DNA of 64,000 bases from Collimonas sp. OK242 (GTDB lineage Bacteria; Pseudomonadota; Gammaproteobacteria; Burkholderiales; Burkholderiaceae_D). The position numbers were made by a program, and so were the translations under genes. The DNA lies in NCBI RefSeq assembly GCF_900107095.1, contig NZ_FNOR01000011.1, forward strand, positions 124,001 to 188,000. Reading direction: 5' to 3'. Below, in pieces: positions 44,143 to 52,566 of this stretch. The notes under the pieces are model-generated. The model had not been told where the DNA came from, did not search any database, and saw nothing but the letters and a program-made list of their open reading frames with translations. Positions within the stretch are counted from its first letter, which is position 1. Every line of letters starts with the position of its first letter.

Positions 44143-44154
44143 TACAATCCTCGG
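44143..44154 (+). promoter_or_regulatory. TACAAT six bases before the SPFH gene start
   Basis: TACAAT (44143-44148), six bases, then ATG at 44155, with TTTCCA 16 bases upstream as a weak -35. There is no ribosome binding site, consistent with a leaderless mRNA. Same geometry as at 2871-2883. Confidence 0.45.
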
Positions 44155-45105
44155 ATGGATTCGTCTGAATCCACCGCACGCCGGGCACAGGCGCAGGGAT
44201 ATAACAAGATGCAAGGTACCTCATTCGGCAAACTCGCTGCCATCGTAGTGGGCGGTGTAGTTGTGCTTAGTATGCTGTCTCATACTTTTATCGCGTCGGT
44301 TCCAGCCAATCATGTCGGGGTTGAATTCAACCGGGTTGATGGCCGCGTAGAACCCACGCCGCTGACCAGCGGCTGGCACGTGATCGGCCTCGGCACTACC
44401 GTGGTGGATTTCCCGACTTTCACGCAAACCTACGCCTGGACAAAATCACTGACGGAGGGACGCGCTGAAAACGAATCCGTGAATTTCCAGGTGGCTTCCG
44501 GTGTTGTGATCAACGCGGACGTCAGCATCTCTTACGGCATCGACCCCAGCAAAGCGCCGGCCCTATACCAAAAATACAAACGCGGCTATGAAGAAATCAC
44601 ATCGCAGATCATTCGCAACGCCATACGAAACTCATTGAACGCCTTCGGCTCAGCGTATGACGCCGAGGGCCTGCTATCCGGCGGCAAGATCAAGCTGGCC
44701 GAGCAAGTGCGCGGCGAGATCAACCACGAGCTAGGACCTTACGGCGTGCTGGTGGAACAATTCGGATTCATCAATGAACTCAGGCTGCCGGCCAATATCC
44801 AGAATGCCATCAATGCCAAGATTCAAGCTACGCAAGAGGCGTTGCAGTCGGAGGCTTTGCTACGCAAGAATCAGGCTGACGCCGCCAATGCGGTCGCCAT
44901 TGCCAAAGGCAAGGCTGATGCAAAAATTGCCGAGGCCGAAGGGGATGCACGCTCATTGGAAGTTGTGGGCGAGGCGATGAAACGCTATGGGTCGGAGGCC
45001 GCTCAGATCAAGAACCAGTCACGCTGGATTGAGAAATGGGACGGCAAACTTCCGACTACCACCACCGGCGCCAACACCTCAACGATGATCGGGCTCGGAA
45101 AGTAA
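44155..45105 (+). CDS. SPFH/prohibitin-domain membrane protein
   Basis: 316 residues. One N-terminal transmembrane segment (about 25-45, LAAIVVGGVVVLSMLSHTFI), an SPFH domain (about 46-230, including ANHVGVEFNRVDGRVEPTPL and AEQVRGEINHELGPYGV), then an Ala/Lys/Glu-rich coiled coil (about 215-280). Prohibitin/stomatin relatives form ring or cage assemblies on the inner membrane and influence protease activity or membrane order. No NfeD or FtsH partner is adjacent, so its role is open. Confidence 0.85.
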   Translation: MDSSESTARRAQAQGYNKMQGTSFGKLAAIVVGGVVVLSMLSHTFIASVPANHVGVEFNRVDGRVEPTPLTSGWHVIGLGTTVVDFPTFTQTYAWTKSLTEGRAENESVNFQVASGVVINADVSISYGIDPSKAPALYQKYKRGYEEITSQIIRNAIRNSLNAFGSAYDAEGLLSGGKIKLAEQVRGEINHELGPYGVLVEQFGFINELRLPANIQNAINAKIQATQEALQSEALLRKNQADAANAVAIAKGKADAKIAEAEGDARSLEVVGEAMKRYGSEAAQIKNQSRWIEKWDGKLPTTTTGANTSTMIGLGK

Positions 45106-45545
45106 GAAAAACTGCTGCCGCAATTAAGACAGCATATCATCCGGCATCCGGGTTATCTCAATGCGACGATTCCCGAATGCCGCACAGTGCGCGCAACAGA
45201 ACAAAACGGATTTTAAAATCCGTGGTTCCACGCGTGATTGGCTCTTTTTACTGCCGGAAATACGCGGTAACCACCTTTCCGGTAATAACGATATAAATGT
45301 AAAAACGTTCTCATGTCAGCACTCTTGTCATAAAAAATCGCGATTCGATCGCTTTATTCATTACTGAATCCCTGCTGGTTCGAATTTTCCACAAGCCATG
45401 TGACATGAGGATGACAAACGCAAAGCAGCCAAAGCCCGCTGCCTGCTGTTGTAAAAACACATCAACCCGGCATTGGCATTGGCGGCGGATAGAACGGCGA
45501 CCAGGTTCTATCCGCCGCGGTGGTTCAATTGCTGCTCAGCTGTAG
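45106..45545. other. 440-base gap with a strong hairpin
   Basis: Holds a perfect 14-bp hairpin (GCGGCGGATAGAAC at 45482-45495 with GTTCTATCCGCCGC at 45505-45518) but no T-run. It lies just past the 3' end of the minus-strand gene ending at 45546 and could act in termination or mRNA stability. Nothing else recognised. Confidence 0.6.
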
Positions 45546-45890
45546 CTACTTGCCGATTTGCCTGCTGACGCCATTTTCCTGCTGATTCAATACCGCCTGT
45601 TCCGATTTGGTGATGTGGCCACCGTTTTGTTTGGCCATATCACGCTCTTCCTGGCGGATTGCATGATCATCTTTGTGCAAGGTCCTGGCTTGAGCCTTGC
45701 TTATTTCACCTTCTTTGACTTCATTGTGAATACGCTTGTTCTGGTTATTCAGACGATTGTTGACTTGTTCACGGCGTGGATGATTCTTTTGCCATGTCGT
45801 GTCAGCCATGGCGCTGCCGGCAGCGCTGGCAAAGACAGCGACCAATGCGGTGAGAATGACTGCTTTTCCTGAGCGATTGAGCTTGAACAT
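45546..45890 (-). CDS. Small secreted helical protein
   Basis: 114 residues from Met 45890 (GGGGAT upstream; the open frame goes back to 46013 without support). N-terminal signal peptide with AMA-D cleavage pattern, then a charged helical region rich in Asn, Gln, Lys and Glu (HPRREQVNNRLNNQNKRIHN, core VNNRLNNQNKRIHN). Probably periplasmic. Function unknown; resemblance to small stress-induced periplasmic proteins is general only. A GTAAC-N5-GTAAC box lies 104-118 bases upstream. Confidence 0.7.
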   Translation of the reverse strand: MFKLNRSGKAVILTALVAVFASAAGSAMADTTWQKNHPRREQVNNRLNNQNKRIHNEVKEGEISKAQARTLHKDDHAIRQEERDMAKQNGGHITKSEQAVLNQQENGVSRQIGK

Positions 45891-45993
45891 GATGTATCCC
45901 CTTTTTTGTGGTTCCGAATGCCGAATTGGCTGGTGCCGCCCCTGATTAACGCCGGCTCGCATCGCCGCGTCGACGATACAAAATGTTTTTGTC

Positions 45994-46008
45994 GTAACCG
46001 GCTGTAAC
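45994..46008 (+). promoter_or_regulatory. GTAAC-N5-GTAAC box (CpxR/OmpR-like)
   Basis: GTAAC-CGGCT-GTAAC, 104-118 bases before the start of the 45890 gene, on the opposite strand from the boxes at 46828 and 48543. Similar to the CpxR pattern GTAAA-N5-GTAAA. Confidence 0.4.
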
Positions 46009-46024
46009 CGCACAATGCGCGCAG

Positions 46025-46351
46025 TTAATCGTCGTGACCACGGCGCTCGCCATGATCGTGGTCGCGATGGTCGTCATGATCGCGATGGCCGCGGCGTGCT
46101 TCGTTTTCGCGCCATTCGCGGGCCCGCATACGACGCTCATGCCATTCCCCTTCGCGTTCCGGTTCTATGTACACCGGGCGCGGCTCGACATAAACAGGGC
46201 GCGGTTGAACATAGACTGGCGCCGGCGCCACATACACACCTGGCAGCCGAACATTAACGCCGACATCAACCTGCGCCAGGGCGGGTGCTGCTGCACCCAT
46301 CAGAGCGGCGCCTGCGATCAATCCTGCAGACAGGGCTAGAATTCTTTTCAT
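46025..46351 (-). CDS. Secreted PVYV-repeat, His/Asp-rich protein
   Basis: 108 residues. Signal peptide (MKRILALSAGLIAGAALMGA, cleavage near ALA-Q), then a proline-rich repeat region (PAPVYVQPRPVYVEPRPVYI, core PVYVQPRPVYVEP), then a charged C-terminus with many His, Arg and Asp (RGHRDHDDHRDHDHGERRG, core HDDHRDHDHGE) that may bind metal. Like 'PXPV repeat' or YXWGXW-type betaproteobacterial envelope proteins. No further function. Confidence 0.65.
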   Translation of the reverse strand: MKRILALSAGLIAGAALMGAAAPALAQVDVGVNVRLPGVYVAPAPVYVQPRPVYVEPRPVYIEPEREGEWHERRMRAREWRENEARRGHRDHDDHRDHDHGERRGHDD

Positions 46352-46414
46352 TTCGAATCTCCTAAAACGGAAGAGGCAGGACTAGCCTGCCTCTATGAAT
46401 TCACATCGAATTGA

Positions 46415-46738
46415 TTACTTTGGTGCGGCTTCTTTCGCATCTGCCTTGGCTTCTGTAGAGCTTGCTTTGGCCTTGGTCTTTACAGCTGTGTGGTGAGCCT
46501 TCGCCTTGGTTGCCGTGGCATCGGCTTTGGCATCTGCTACTTTTGCATTGGCAGTAGCGTCGGTTTTCTGTTCTTTCGCATCGGCTTTGGCGTCAACTTT
46601 CGTTTCCTTTGCGTCAGCCTTTGCCGCCGGTGCGGTTACTGCGGCTGCAGCCGCGGCTGGAACGGCCGGTACAGCTGGAGCAGCAAAAACAGAAGTAGCG
46701 AACAAGCCGGCGATCAGAGTAGCGAGTAATTTATTCAT
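46415..46738 (-). CDS. Ala/Lys-rich secreted protein, paralog A
   Basis: 107 residues. Signal peptide MNKLLATLIAGLFATSVFA, then an alanine/lysine-rich low-complexity stretch with repeated AKADAKE units and a conserved KAHHTAVKTKAK near the end, finishing KEAAPK. Not recognised as an enzyme. Its signal peptide, HHTA motif and end match the 48145-48453 gene, and its upstream GTAAT box is at the same distance. Likely periplasmic or extracellular. Confidence 0.65.
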   Translation of the reverse strand: MNKLLATLIAGLFATSVFAAPAVPAVPAAAAAAVTAPAAKADAKETKVDAKADAKEQKTDATANAKVADAKADATATKAKAHHTAVKTKAKASSTEAKADAKEAAPK

Positions 46739-46827
46739 TTTTGCACCTTTACGTTATCTGGATTTCCTCAAGAGATTCCTGAGGCCTTGTGCTATAAACG
46801 CGTGGTGCAAGGAAGCTGTTGACCACC

Positions 46828-46842
46828 CTTACATTCCATTAC
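46828..46842 (-). promoter_or_regulatory. GTAAT-N5-GTAAG box upstream of paralog A
   Basis: On the minus strand GTAAT-GGAAT-GTAAG, 90-104 bases before the start at 46738. The equivalent box at 48543-48557 has the same form and spacing. Possibly a CpxR/OmpR-type site. Confidence 0.45.
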
Positions 46843-46925
46843 AATTGGGCAGGCGCATTAGTTAACTATCAAGAAAAGCGCATCCAGTGAATTCCGGCGT
46901 ATACAGAATAGAGGTAGGATAAAAA

Positions 46926-47390
46926 ATGAATGAATCGACCGAATTTGAATATGTCGGATTTTGGCTAAGAGTCTGGGCCAGCTTGATTGACACTGTCTTG
47001 ATGTTGATCGTGATTTTCCCGATCTTGTTCGCCATTTATGGAAGTGAAAAACTGGCATCCGGCGTAACGCTTAGCGGACCAGCGAATATCCTGATTTCTT
47101 ACGTATTGCCGGCGATCGTTGTCATCCTGTTTTGGATCGCAAGACAAGCGACGCCGGGGAAGATGGCGATAGGCGCCACCATCGTCGATGCAAAGACAGG
47201 CGGGAAGCCAAGCCTCCGGCAGGATTTGATCCGCTATGCAGGCTACTTCGTTTCCACAATTCCCTTTTGCCTTGGACTTATCTGGGTGGGAATCGATAAA
47301 CGCAAGCAAGGGTGGCACGACAAACTTGCCGGGACCGTTGTGGTGCGACGGAAAAAAAGAGGCGCGGAACCGGTCAGATTTGAAGGTTGA
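46926..47390 (+). CDS. RDD-family membrane protein
   Basis: 154 residues, three to four membrane segments, with RDD features: YVGFWLRVWASLIDTVLMLIV (core FWLRVWASLIDTVL), then TPGKMAIGATIVDAKTGGKPS and LRQDLIRYAGYFVS. RDD proteins are small membrane proteins sometimes acting as transporters or maturation factors; no partner is adjacent. Confidence 0.85.
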   Translation: MNESTEFEYVGFWLRVWASLIDTVLMLIVIFPILFAIYGSEKLASGVTLSGPANILISYVLPAIVVILFWIARQATPGKMAIGATIVDAKTGGKPSLRQDLIRYAGYFVSTIPFCLGLIWVGIDKRKQGWHDKLAGTVVVRRKKRGAEPVRFEG

Positions 47391-47422
47391 CATTCATGCC
47401 GTTGAACTTCCGGCGAACCGCT

Positions 47423-47635
47423 CTACCCCATTCCCCGCCCGCCATCCTTGGCAGTTGCCATCTCGAACAAGTCGAATGCATCGCCGTAGAGGAAGGATTT
47501 CTTTACAGGCTGGCGGTACTCTGAAGGGCTGGCATAAGCCAAGACTTTCTGTTCGCAATCATGCTTGGTTCTGGCAATGATTGCATCGGTCTTGTCGCCC
47601 TCTATATTTTCGGCAATCCAGTAAGTCATTTTCAT
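47423..47635 (-). CDS. Small hypothetical protein
   Basis: 70 residues (MKMTYWIAENIEGDKTDAII...). AGGGGA precedes the ATG at 47635; a longer open frame reaches 47713 without support. Two-domain-like short sequence with Cys and Tyr, not recognised. Confidence 0.5.
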   Translation of the reverse strand: MKMTYWIAENIEGDKTDAIIARTKHDCEQKVLAYASPSEYRQPVKKSFLYGDAFDLFEMATAKDGGRGMG

Positions 47636-47816
47636 CTTTTCCCCTGCTTCGAATCGAATTGTCCCTGTTTTTTTCGGCAGCATCGCGAGGCCGGCACCAC
47701 GTCCCGATACCAAACCGCCATTGGCTCTTACAGTGACATATTTTCGACGATTTGTCTTTTAACTTCATCACGGAGAATAGTGATGGAAGTGAAGCCATGC
47801 AGCGGGAAAATCCAAA

Positions 47817-47854
47817 ATAAAAAAAAAGGAATCTTCTCCGATCGAGAAGATTCC
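47817..47854 (-). terminator. Intrinsic terminator of the 47879 gene
   Basis: Perfect stem GGAATCTTCTC/GAGAAGATTCC with a five-base loop, followed on the minus strand by a run of about nine T. Confidence 0.88.
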
Positions 47855-47878
47855 TCTTATTTTGACTTGCTTAAGACC

Positions 47879-48073
47879 TCAAGCGGGTTGTTGAGGATTA
47901 TCGCCCTCTTTGCTATCGTCTTCCTTGTTTTCCAGATGCTCGGTGATCGCTTCCACACCCTTGTAGCCGGCAATCGCCGCTATACCCTCGGTCAAGATGG
48001 ATGCATTCGGATCCAGTTTCTTAACGCCTTCAACCGCAACAACCGCACCAATTACTTCTTCCAGAATACCCAT
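47879..48073 (-). CDS. Small hypothetical protein
   Basis: 64 residues (MGILEEVIGAVVAVEGVKKL...), hydrophobic first half and acidic second half, no recognised family. AAGGAG precedes the ATG by six bases. It has a clear terminator downstream, supporting that it is expressed. Confidence 0.55.
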   Translation of the reverse strand: MGILEEVIGAVVAVEGVKKLDPNASILTEGIAAIAGYKGVEAITEHLENKEDDSKEGDNPQQPA

Positions 48074-48144
48074 GAATTACTCCTTAACGCTTGAAAAATA
48101 AAAGAGACAGGTTGCCCTGTCTCCCGCGATGCGCAACACCCTGA

Positions 48145-48453
48145 TTACTTAGGCGCGGCTTCCTTGACATCTGCCTTGGCTGCAGCTGGTTGCACTTCCG
48201 CCTTGGTTTTTGCCGCTGTGTGATGAACCTTCGCCTTCGTGGTTTTAGTCTTCGCCTTGGTTTCGGTAGTTGCTGCTTTGGCTTCAGTACTCGCAGCGGC
48301 TTTAGTTTCAACCTTGCCTGCTTTCACATCTGCCTTGGCAGCTTGAGTGCTGGTTGCTGCTGCTGGCGCTGCCGGTGCAGCTGGAGCGGAAGCTTGTGCG
48401 AAAACGGAAGTAGCGAACAGGCCGGCGATCAGGGTAGCGATTAATTTGTTCAT
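48145..48453 (-). CDS. Ala/Lys-rich secreted protein, paralog B
   Basis: 102 residues. Signal peptide MNKLIATLIAGLFATSVFA, then alanine/lysine/threonine low complexity with KVHHTAAKTKAE, and end KEAAPK, parallel to the 46415-46738 gene. The two are direct paralogs separated by about 1.4 kb holding an RDD gene and two small genes. Role unknown. Confidence 0.65.
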   Translation of the reverse strand: MNKLIATLIAGLFATSVFAQASAPAAPAAPAAATSTQAAKADVKAGKVETKAAASTEAKAATTETKAKTKTTKAKVHHTAAKTKAEVQPAAAKADVKEAAPK

Positions 48454-48542
48454 TTGTGCACCTTTAAAATATCTTGGTTACCTCAGGAAAATCCCGAGGG
48501 CTTGAGCAATAAACGACCGCCCTGCAGCTGCTGTTGACCGCG

Positions 48543-48557
48543 CTTACAAACGATTAC
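48543..48557 (-). promoter_or_regulatory. GTAAT-N5-GTAAG box upstream of paralog B
   Basis: Minus strand GTAAT-CGTTT-GTAAG, 90-104 bases before the start at 48453, exactly as at paralog A. Shared spacing and the following GGTCAACAG or GCGGTCAACAG stretch suggest the same regulator. Confidence 0.45.
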
Positions 48558-48603
48558 AATTCGGAAAATTCTGTGCCGCGTACGATCAAATCGAAACGGG
48601 ATT

Positions 48604-49782
48604 CTAGCGGCCGGAACGGGTACTGACATCAACCCACACCGCCAGCATCAGGATGCTGCCCTTGACGATCATTTGCCAATAAGTATCGACATCCAGCATC
48701 GACATGCCGTTGTCCAGGCTGGCCATCACCAATGCCCCGATCAGCGCGCCATAGACCGTGCCAGAGCCGCCGCGCATGGAGGTGCCGCCGATGAAGCACG
48801 CCGCAATTGCATCCAGCTCGCCCATGTTGCCGGCGGACGGCGAACCTGCCGCCAGGCGCGCGGTATTGACCAGGCCTGCCAGTGCACACATCACGCCCAT
48901 GATGCCGAAGATCCACAGTTTCACCGCCTGCACATTGACGCCGGATAAGCGGGTTGCCTCCATATTGCTGCCGACCGAGTAGATCCGGCGGCCGAAGACG
49001 GTCTGCGTGGTGATGTAGCTGAACAAACCCAGCAAAGCCAGCAGCAGCAACACCGGCACCGGAATGCCATCGTAAGTGTTGAGAGTGGATACGAATGCCA
49101 GCAAGATCAAGCCGATCAGCAGCACACGCAGCGCATCGCGCCACAACGGCGGCGCCGGCAGCGCATGCAACAGGCGGTTGCGGCGGTGGCGCCAGGTCAG
49201 CGCCAGCGCCAGTCCGAACAAACCACAACCTAGTACGATGCCGAGCTGCGGCGGCAGATAGCCTTGGCCCAGATACACCAGATCGCTGGAGACCGGGGCA
49301 ATCGTCAGGCCGCCGGTGACGCCCAGCAGAATCCCGCGAAACGCCAGCATGCCGCCGAGGCCGACGATGAATGAAGGAATCCGCATGTACGCCGTCAGGT
49401 AGCCGTTGAACAAGCCTAGCGCCAGGCCCAGCAGCAATACCAGGCACAGGTTGAGCGGCAGCGGCAAGTGATGGGCGACGTTCAGCACCGCGGCGACGCC
49501 GCCCAGCAAGCCCAGCATGGAGCCGACCGAGAGATCGATTTCGCCGCCGATAATCACCAGCACCATGCCGCAGGCCAGGATGCCGGTGACCGACATTTGG
49601 CGCAGCAGATTGGAGAGGTTGCGCGGGGTGACGAACCCGCCTTCGGTTTTCCAGCTGAAGAATGCCCAGATGATGGCAATCGCAATCAGCAAAGCCATGA
49701 TCTTGTATTGCCGGAACAGCTGCTTGATATTGATCGAACTCGCGTTGATCGAGCGCATGGTCGAATTCATGTTCGAACTCAT
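48604..49782 (-). CDS. xylH: D-xylose ABC transporter permease
   Basis: 392-residue inner-membrane permease with about ten membrane segments ([21 protein letters not shown] and [21 protein letters not shown] are the BPD-type sugar-permease motifs). Its start overlaps the xylG stop by four bases. It works with the ATPase XylG and the binding protein XylF. Confidence 0.93.
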   Translation of the reverse strand: MSSNMNSTMRSINASSINIKQLFRQYKIMALLIAIAIIWAFFSWKTEGGFVTPRNLSNLLRQMSVTGILACGMVLVIIGGEIDLSVGSMLGLLGGVAAVLNVAHHLPLPLNLCLVLLLGLALGLFNGYLTAYMRIPSFIVGLGGMLAFRGILLGVTGGLTIAPVSSDLVYLGQGYLPPQLGIVLGCGLFGLALALTWRHRRNRLLHALPAPPLWRDALRVLLIGLILLAFVSTLNTYDGIPVPVLLLLALLGLFSYITTQTVFGRRIYSVGSNMEATRLSGVNVQAVKLWIFGIMGVMCALAGLVNTARLAAGSPSAGNMGELDAIAACFIGGTSMRGGSGTVYGALIGALVMASLDNGMSMLDVDTYWQMIVKGSILMLAVWVDVSTRSGR

Positions 49783-51365
49783 ATTAACTCCCCGATGGTT
49801 GCAGCTGCCGCGTTGGCAATCTGCTGTGAAGCCAGATATTGCGAGGTCTGATCGATGGCGGCCGCCAGCACGGTTTCCTGGGTAAGGCCGCGATTGATGA
49901 AATTGCCGCGCAGCTTGCCTTCGCCGATCACCAGCACGCGGTCGGAGACGCCCAGCACTTCCGCCAGCTCGGAGGACACCATGATGATCGCCACGCCCTG
50001 CCGCGCCAGATCCGCCATCAACCGGTATATCTCTGCCTTGGCGCCGACATCGACGCCGCGGGTCGGCTCGTCCAGGATCAAGACCTTGGGCCGCGCCAGC
50101 AGCATTTTCGCCAGCACCGCCTTTTGCTGGTTGCCGCCCGAGAGAGAGGTGATGGGTAAAAACGGACTGGAAGTCTTGAGCTGGAGGCGGTGAATTTCGG
50201 TTTGCACGGTTTTCAGCTCGGCCTCGGCGTCGATGCGGGTAAGTCGTGAAAAATCCTCGAGTACGGTCAAGGTGATGTTCTGGCCGACGTCAAGATCCGG
50301 CACGATGCCGTGCTGCTTGCGGTCTTCCGGCACCATGCACAATCCGAGCCGGATCGCTTTCAGCGGCGTGCCGGTATCGACCTTGACGCCCTCCAGCCAG
50401 ACTTCCGCCTGGCTGCGCCCGGGATAGGCGCCAAACAAGGCCGACACCAGTTCGGTGCGGCCGGCACCGACCAGGCCGGCGATGCCGAGGATTTCTCCGC
50501 GTCGCAATGCAAAGGAAATATCGTCGACCCGCTTGCGCTGCGGATTATCGGCATCATGGCAAGTGACATGGCGCGCTTCAAACATCACCTCGCCGATCTC
50601 GTGTTCCTGATCCGGATACATGGCGCTGATTTCGCGCCCCACCATTTGCGTGATGATCTGGTCGACATTCATATCCCGCATAGGCGTGGTGGCGATGTGT
50701 TTGCCGTCGCGGATGACGGCCACGGTGTCGCACACGGCCGCCACCTCATCCAGCTTGTGCGAGATGTATACGCAGGCCACGCCCCTGGCTTTCAGGTCGC
50801 GAATAATATCCAGCAATACCGCGATCTCGGACGCCGTCAGCGACGACGACGGCTCGTCCAGAATCAGCAGCCTGGCTTGTTTGTTGAGCGCCTTGGCAAT
50901 TTCCACCAGCTGCTGATGGCCGCCGCCGTAGTTCATCACCGGCAGCGCGACATTCATGTCTGGCATTTTCAGTTCGCGCATGAGTTCGGCCGCGCGCCGG
51001 TACATCGCAGGATAGTTCATGCGCCCGCCCGGCAGCGTCAGCTCATGTCCCATGAAAATATTTTCAGCCACCGACAATTCCTGCACCAGCATCAACTCCT
51101 GGTGGATGATGATGATGCCGGCGGCTTCGGTGTCGCGCATGGATTGCGACTTCAGCGGCTGACCTTGCCACAGGATTTCACCCTGCCAGCTGCCGCGCGG
51201 ATGAACGCCTGACAGCACCTTCATCAGGGTCGATTTACCGGCGCCGTTCTCGCCGCACAGGCCGAGGCACTCGCCGGCCCTGAGCTTGATATCTATGCCG
51301 TCGAGTGCACGGACAGCGCCGAATTCCTTGACGATGCCCTGCATTTCCAGCAAATAGTCGGACAT
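49779..51365 (-). CDS. xylG: D-xylose ABC transporter ATP-binding protein
   Basis: 528 residues with two nucleotide-binding domains. First: Walker [10 protein letters not shown], Walker B LLILDEP (signature replaced by NYGGGHQQL). Second: degenerate Walker [10 protein letters not shown], signature [15 protein letters not shown], Walker [15 protein letters not shown]. Length is normal for XylG/MglA-type ATPases. It lies between xylF and xylH and powers xylose uptake. Confidence 0.94.
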   Translation of the reverse strand: MSDYLLEMQGIVKEFGAVRALDGIDIKLRAGECLGLCGENGAGKSTLMKVLSGVHPRGSWQGEILWQGQPLKSQSMRDTEAAGIIIIHQELMLVQELSVAENIFMGHELTLPGGRMNYPAMYRRAAELMRELKMPDMNVALPVMNYGGGHQQLVEIAKALNKQARLLILDEPSSSLTASEIAVLLDIIRDLKARGVACVYISHKLDEVAAVCDTVAVIRDGKHIATTPMRDMNVDQIITQMVGREISAMYPDQEHEIGEVMFEARHVTCHDADNPQRKRVDDISFALRRGEILGIAGLVGAGRTELVSALFGAYPGRSQAEVWLEGVKVDTGTPLKAIRLGLCMVPEDRKQHGIVPDLDVGQNITLTVLEDFSRLTRIDAEAELKTVQTEIHRLQLKTSSPFLPITSLSGGNQQKAVLAKMLLARPKVLILDEPTRGVDVGAKAEIYRLMADLARQGVAIIMVSSELAEVLGVSDRVLVIGEGKLRGNFINRGLTQETVLAAAIDQTSQYLASQQIANAAAATIGELI

Positions 51366-51392
51366 GTTCGCCCTCGCAGTAGTTGAATGGAC

Positions 51393-51435
51393 AACGGCTA
51401 GCCGGCGGACGGGTCCGTGCCGCCGGCTAGCCGTT
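51393..51435. repeat. Intercistronic hairpin between xylF and xylG
   Basis: AACGGCTAGCCGGCGG (51393-51408) and CCGCCGGCTAGCCGTT (51420-51435) form a perfect 16-bp stem with an 11-base loop, in the gap between the xylF stop and the xylG start. No T-run. This is the position where binding-protein genes often carry stabilising hairpins that raise their expression over the permease genes. Confidence 0.75.
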
Positions 51436-51454
51436 TCAGTTCATGCGGCCGGAC

Positions 51455-52471
51455 TTATTTGCTGCCGATCTGGGCCGAGGTATAGAAGCCGTCGGCGACC
51501 AGGATGTTGACGTTGGCGCTGGTCAGCGGCGTCGGTTTGAGCAATATGGTGTCGACCTTCTTGACGCCGTTTTCATACTGCGCGTTGTAGCTTGGTTTTT
51601 CATTGCGCGCGAGCTGCACCGACAGCTTGGCCGCCTCGGATGCAATCAGCTTGAGCGGTTTGTAGACCGTCATGGACTGGGTGCCGGCGATTACGCGCTT
51701 GACCGCAGCCAGGTCGGCATCCTGCCCCGAGACAGGCACCTTGCCTGCCATCTTTTGCGACGCCAGCGCCTGGATCGCACCGCCGGCGGTGCCATCGTTG
51801 GAGGCGACGATGGCGTCGATCTTGTTATTGTTGGCGGTCAACGCATTTTCGACGATGGACAAGGCCTCGGTAGCACTCCAGTCCTTGACCCATTGCTGGC
51901 CGACGATCTTGATGTCGCCGCTGTCAATAGCTGGCTTCAGTACTTTCAGCTGCCCTTCGCGCAGCATCTTGGCGTTGTTGTCGGTAGGTGACCCGCCCAG
52001 CAGATAGTAATTACCCTTAGGCTGGGCCTTGAGCACGCCTTCGGCTTGCATCTCGCCGACCTTTTCATTGTCGAATGAAATATAGGCATCGATATCGGCA
52101 TTCAGGATCAGGCGGTCGTAAGAGACCACTTTGATGCCGGCTTTCTTGGCTTCCTTGATGGTGTTGCTCAGCACGGTGGCGTTGAACGGCACGATCACGA
52201 TCACGTCGACCCCGCGTGAAATCAGGTTCTCGATCTGGGCGATCTGCCGCTGTTCGCTGGCATCGGCCGATTGCACAAATACCTTGGCGCCCAGCTTATC
52301 GGCCGCGGCAACAAAAAAATCGCGGTCCCTGGCCCAGCGCTCTACCCGCAGATCGTCAATCGAAAAGCCGATCTTGGGATTCTTGGAATCGGCCATCGCC
52401 GCTGTGCTGCCCAATGCAAATACAGCTACCGACATCGCTGCCAATATGCTCTTTCTCATGATCTTGTTCAT
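51455..52471 (-). CDS. xylF: D-xylose-binding periplasmic protein
   Basis: 338 residues from Met 52471 (AGGAG upstream). Signal peptide ending AMA-D, then a type I periplasmic binding fold (IGFSIDDLRVERWARDRDFF, GVDVIVIVPFNATVLSN, VSYDRLILNADIDAYISFDN, KVPVSGQDADLAAVKRV). Binds xylose for XylGH. It sits 95 bases after xylA. Confidence 0.93.
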   Translation of the reverse strand: MNKIMRKSILAAMSVAVFALGSTAAMADSKNPKIGFSIDDLRVERWARDRDFFVAAADKLGAKVFVQSADASEQRQIAQIENLISRGVDVIVIVPFNATVLSNTIKEAKKAGIKVVSYDRLILNADIDAYISFDNEKVGEMQAEGVLKAQPKGNYYLLGGSPTDNNAKMLREGQLKVLKPAIDSGDIKIVGQQWVKDWSATEALSIVENALTANNNKIDAIVASNDGTAGGAIQALASQKMAGKVPVSGQDADLAAVKRVIAGTQSMTVYKPLKLIASEAAKLSVQLARNEKPSYNAQYENGVKKVDTILLKPTPLTSANVNILVADGFYTSAQIGSK

Positions 52472-52566
52472 TGCTGCGTCTCCTGTGATTGGTTTTGATT
52501 TAACTGCATGTGATTCACACCGTATTAATTTCACCTTATTCAGCTCGACTGCGACAACTCCCTGCA

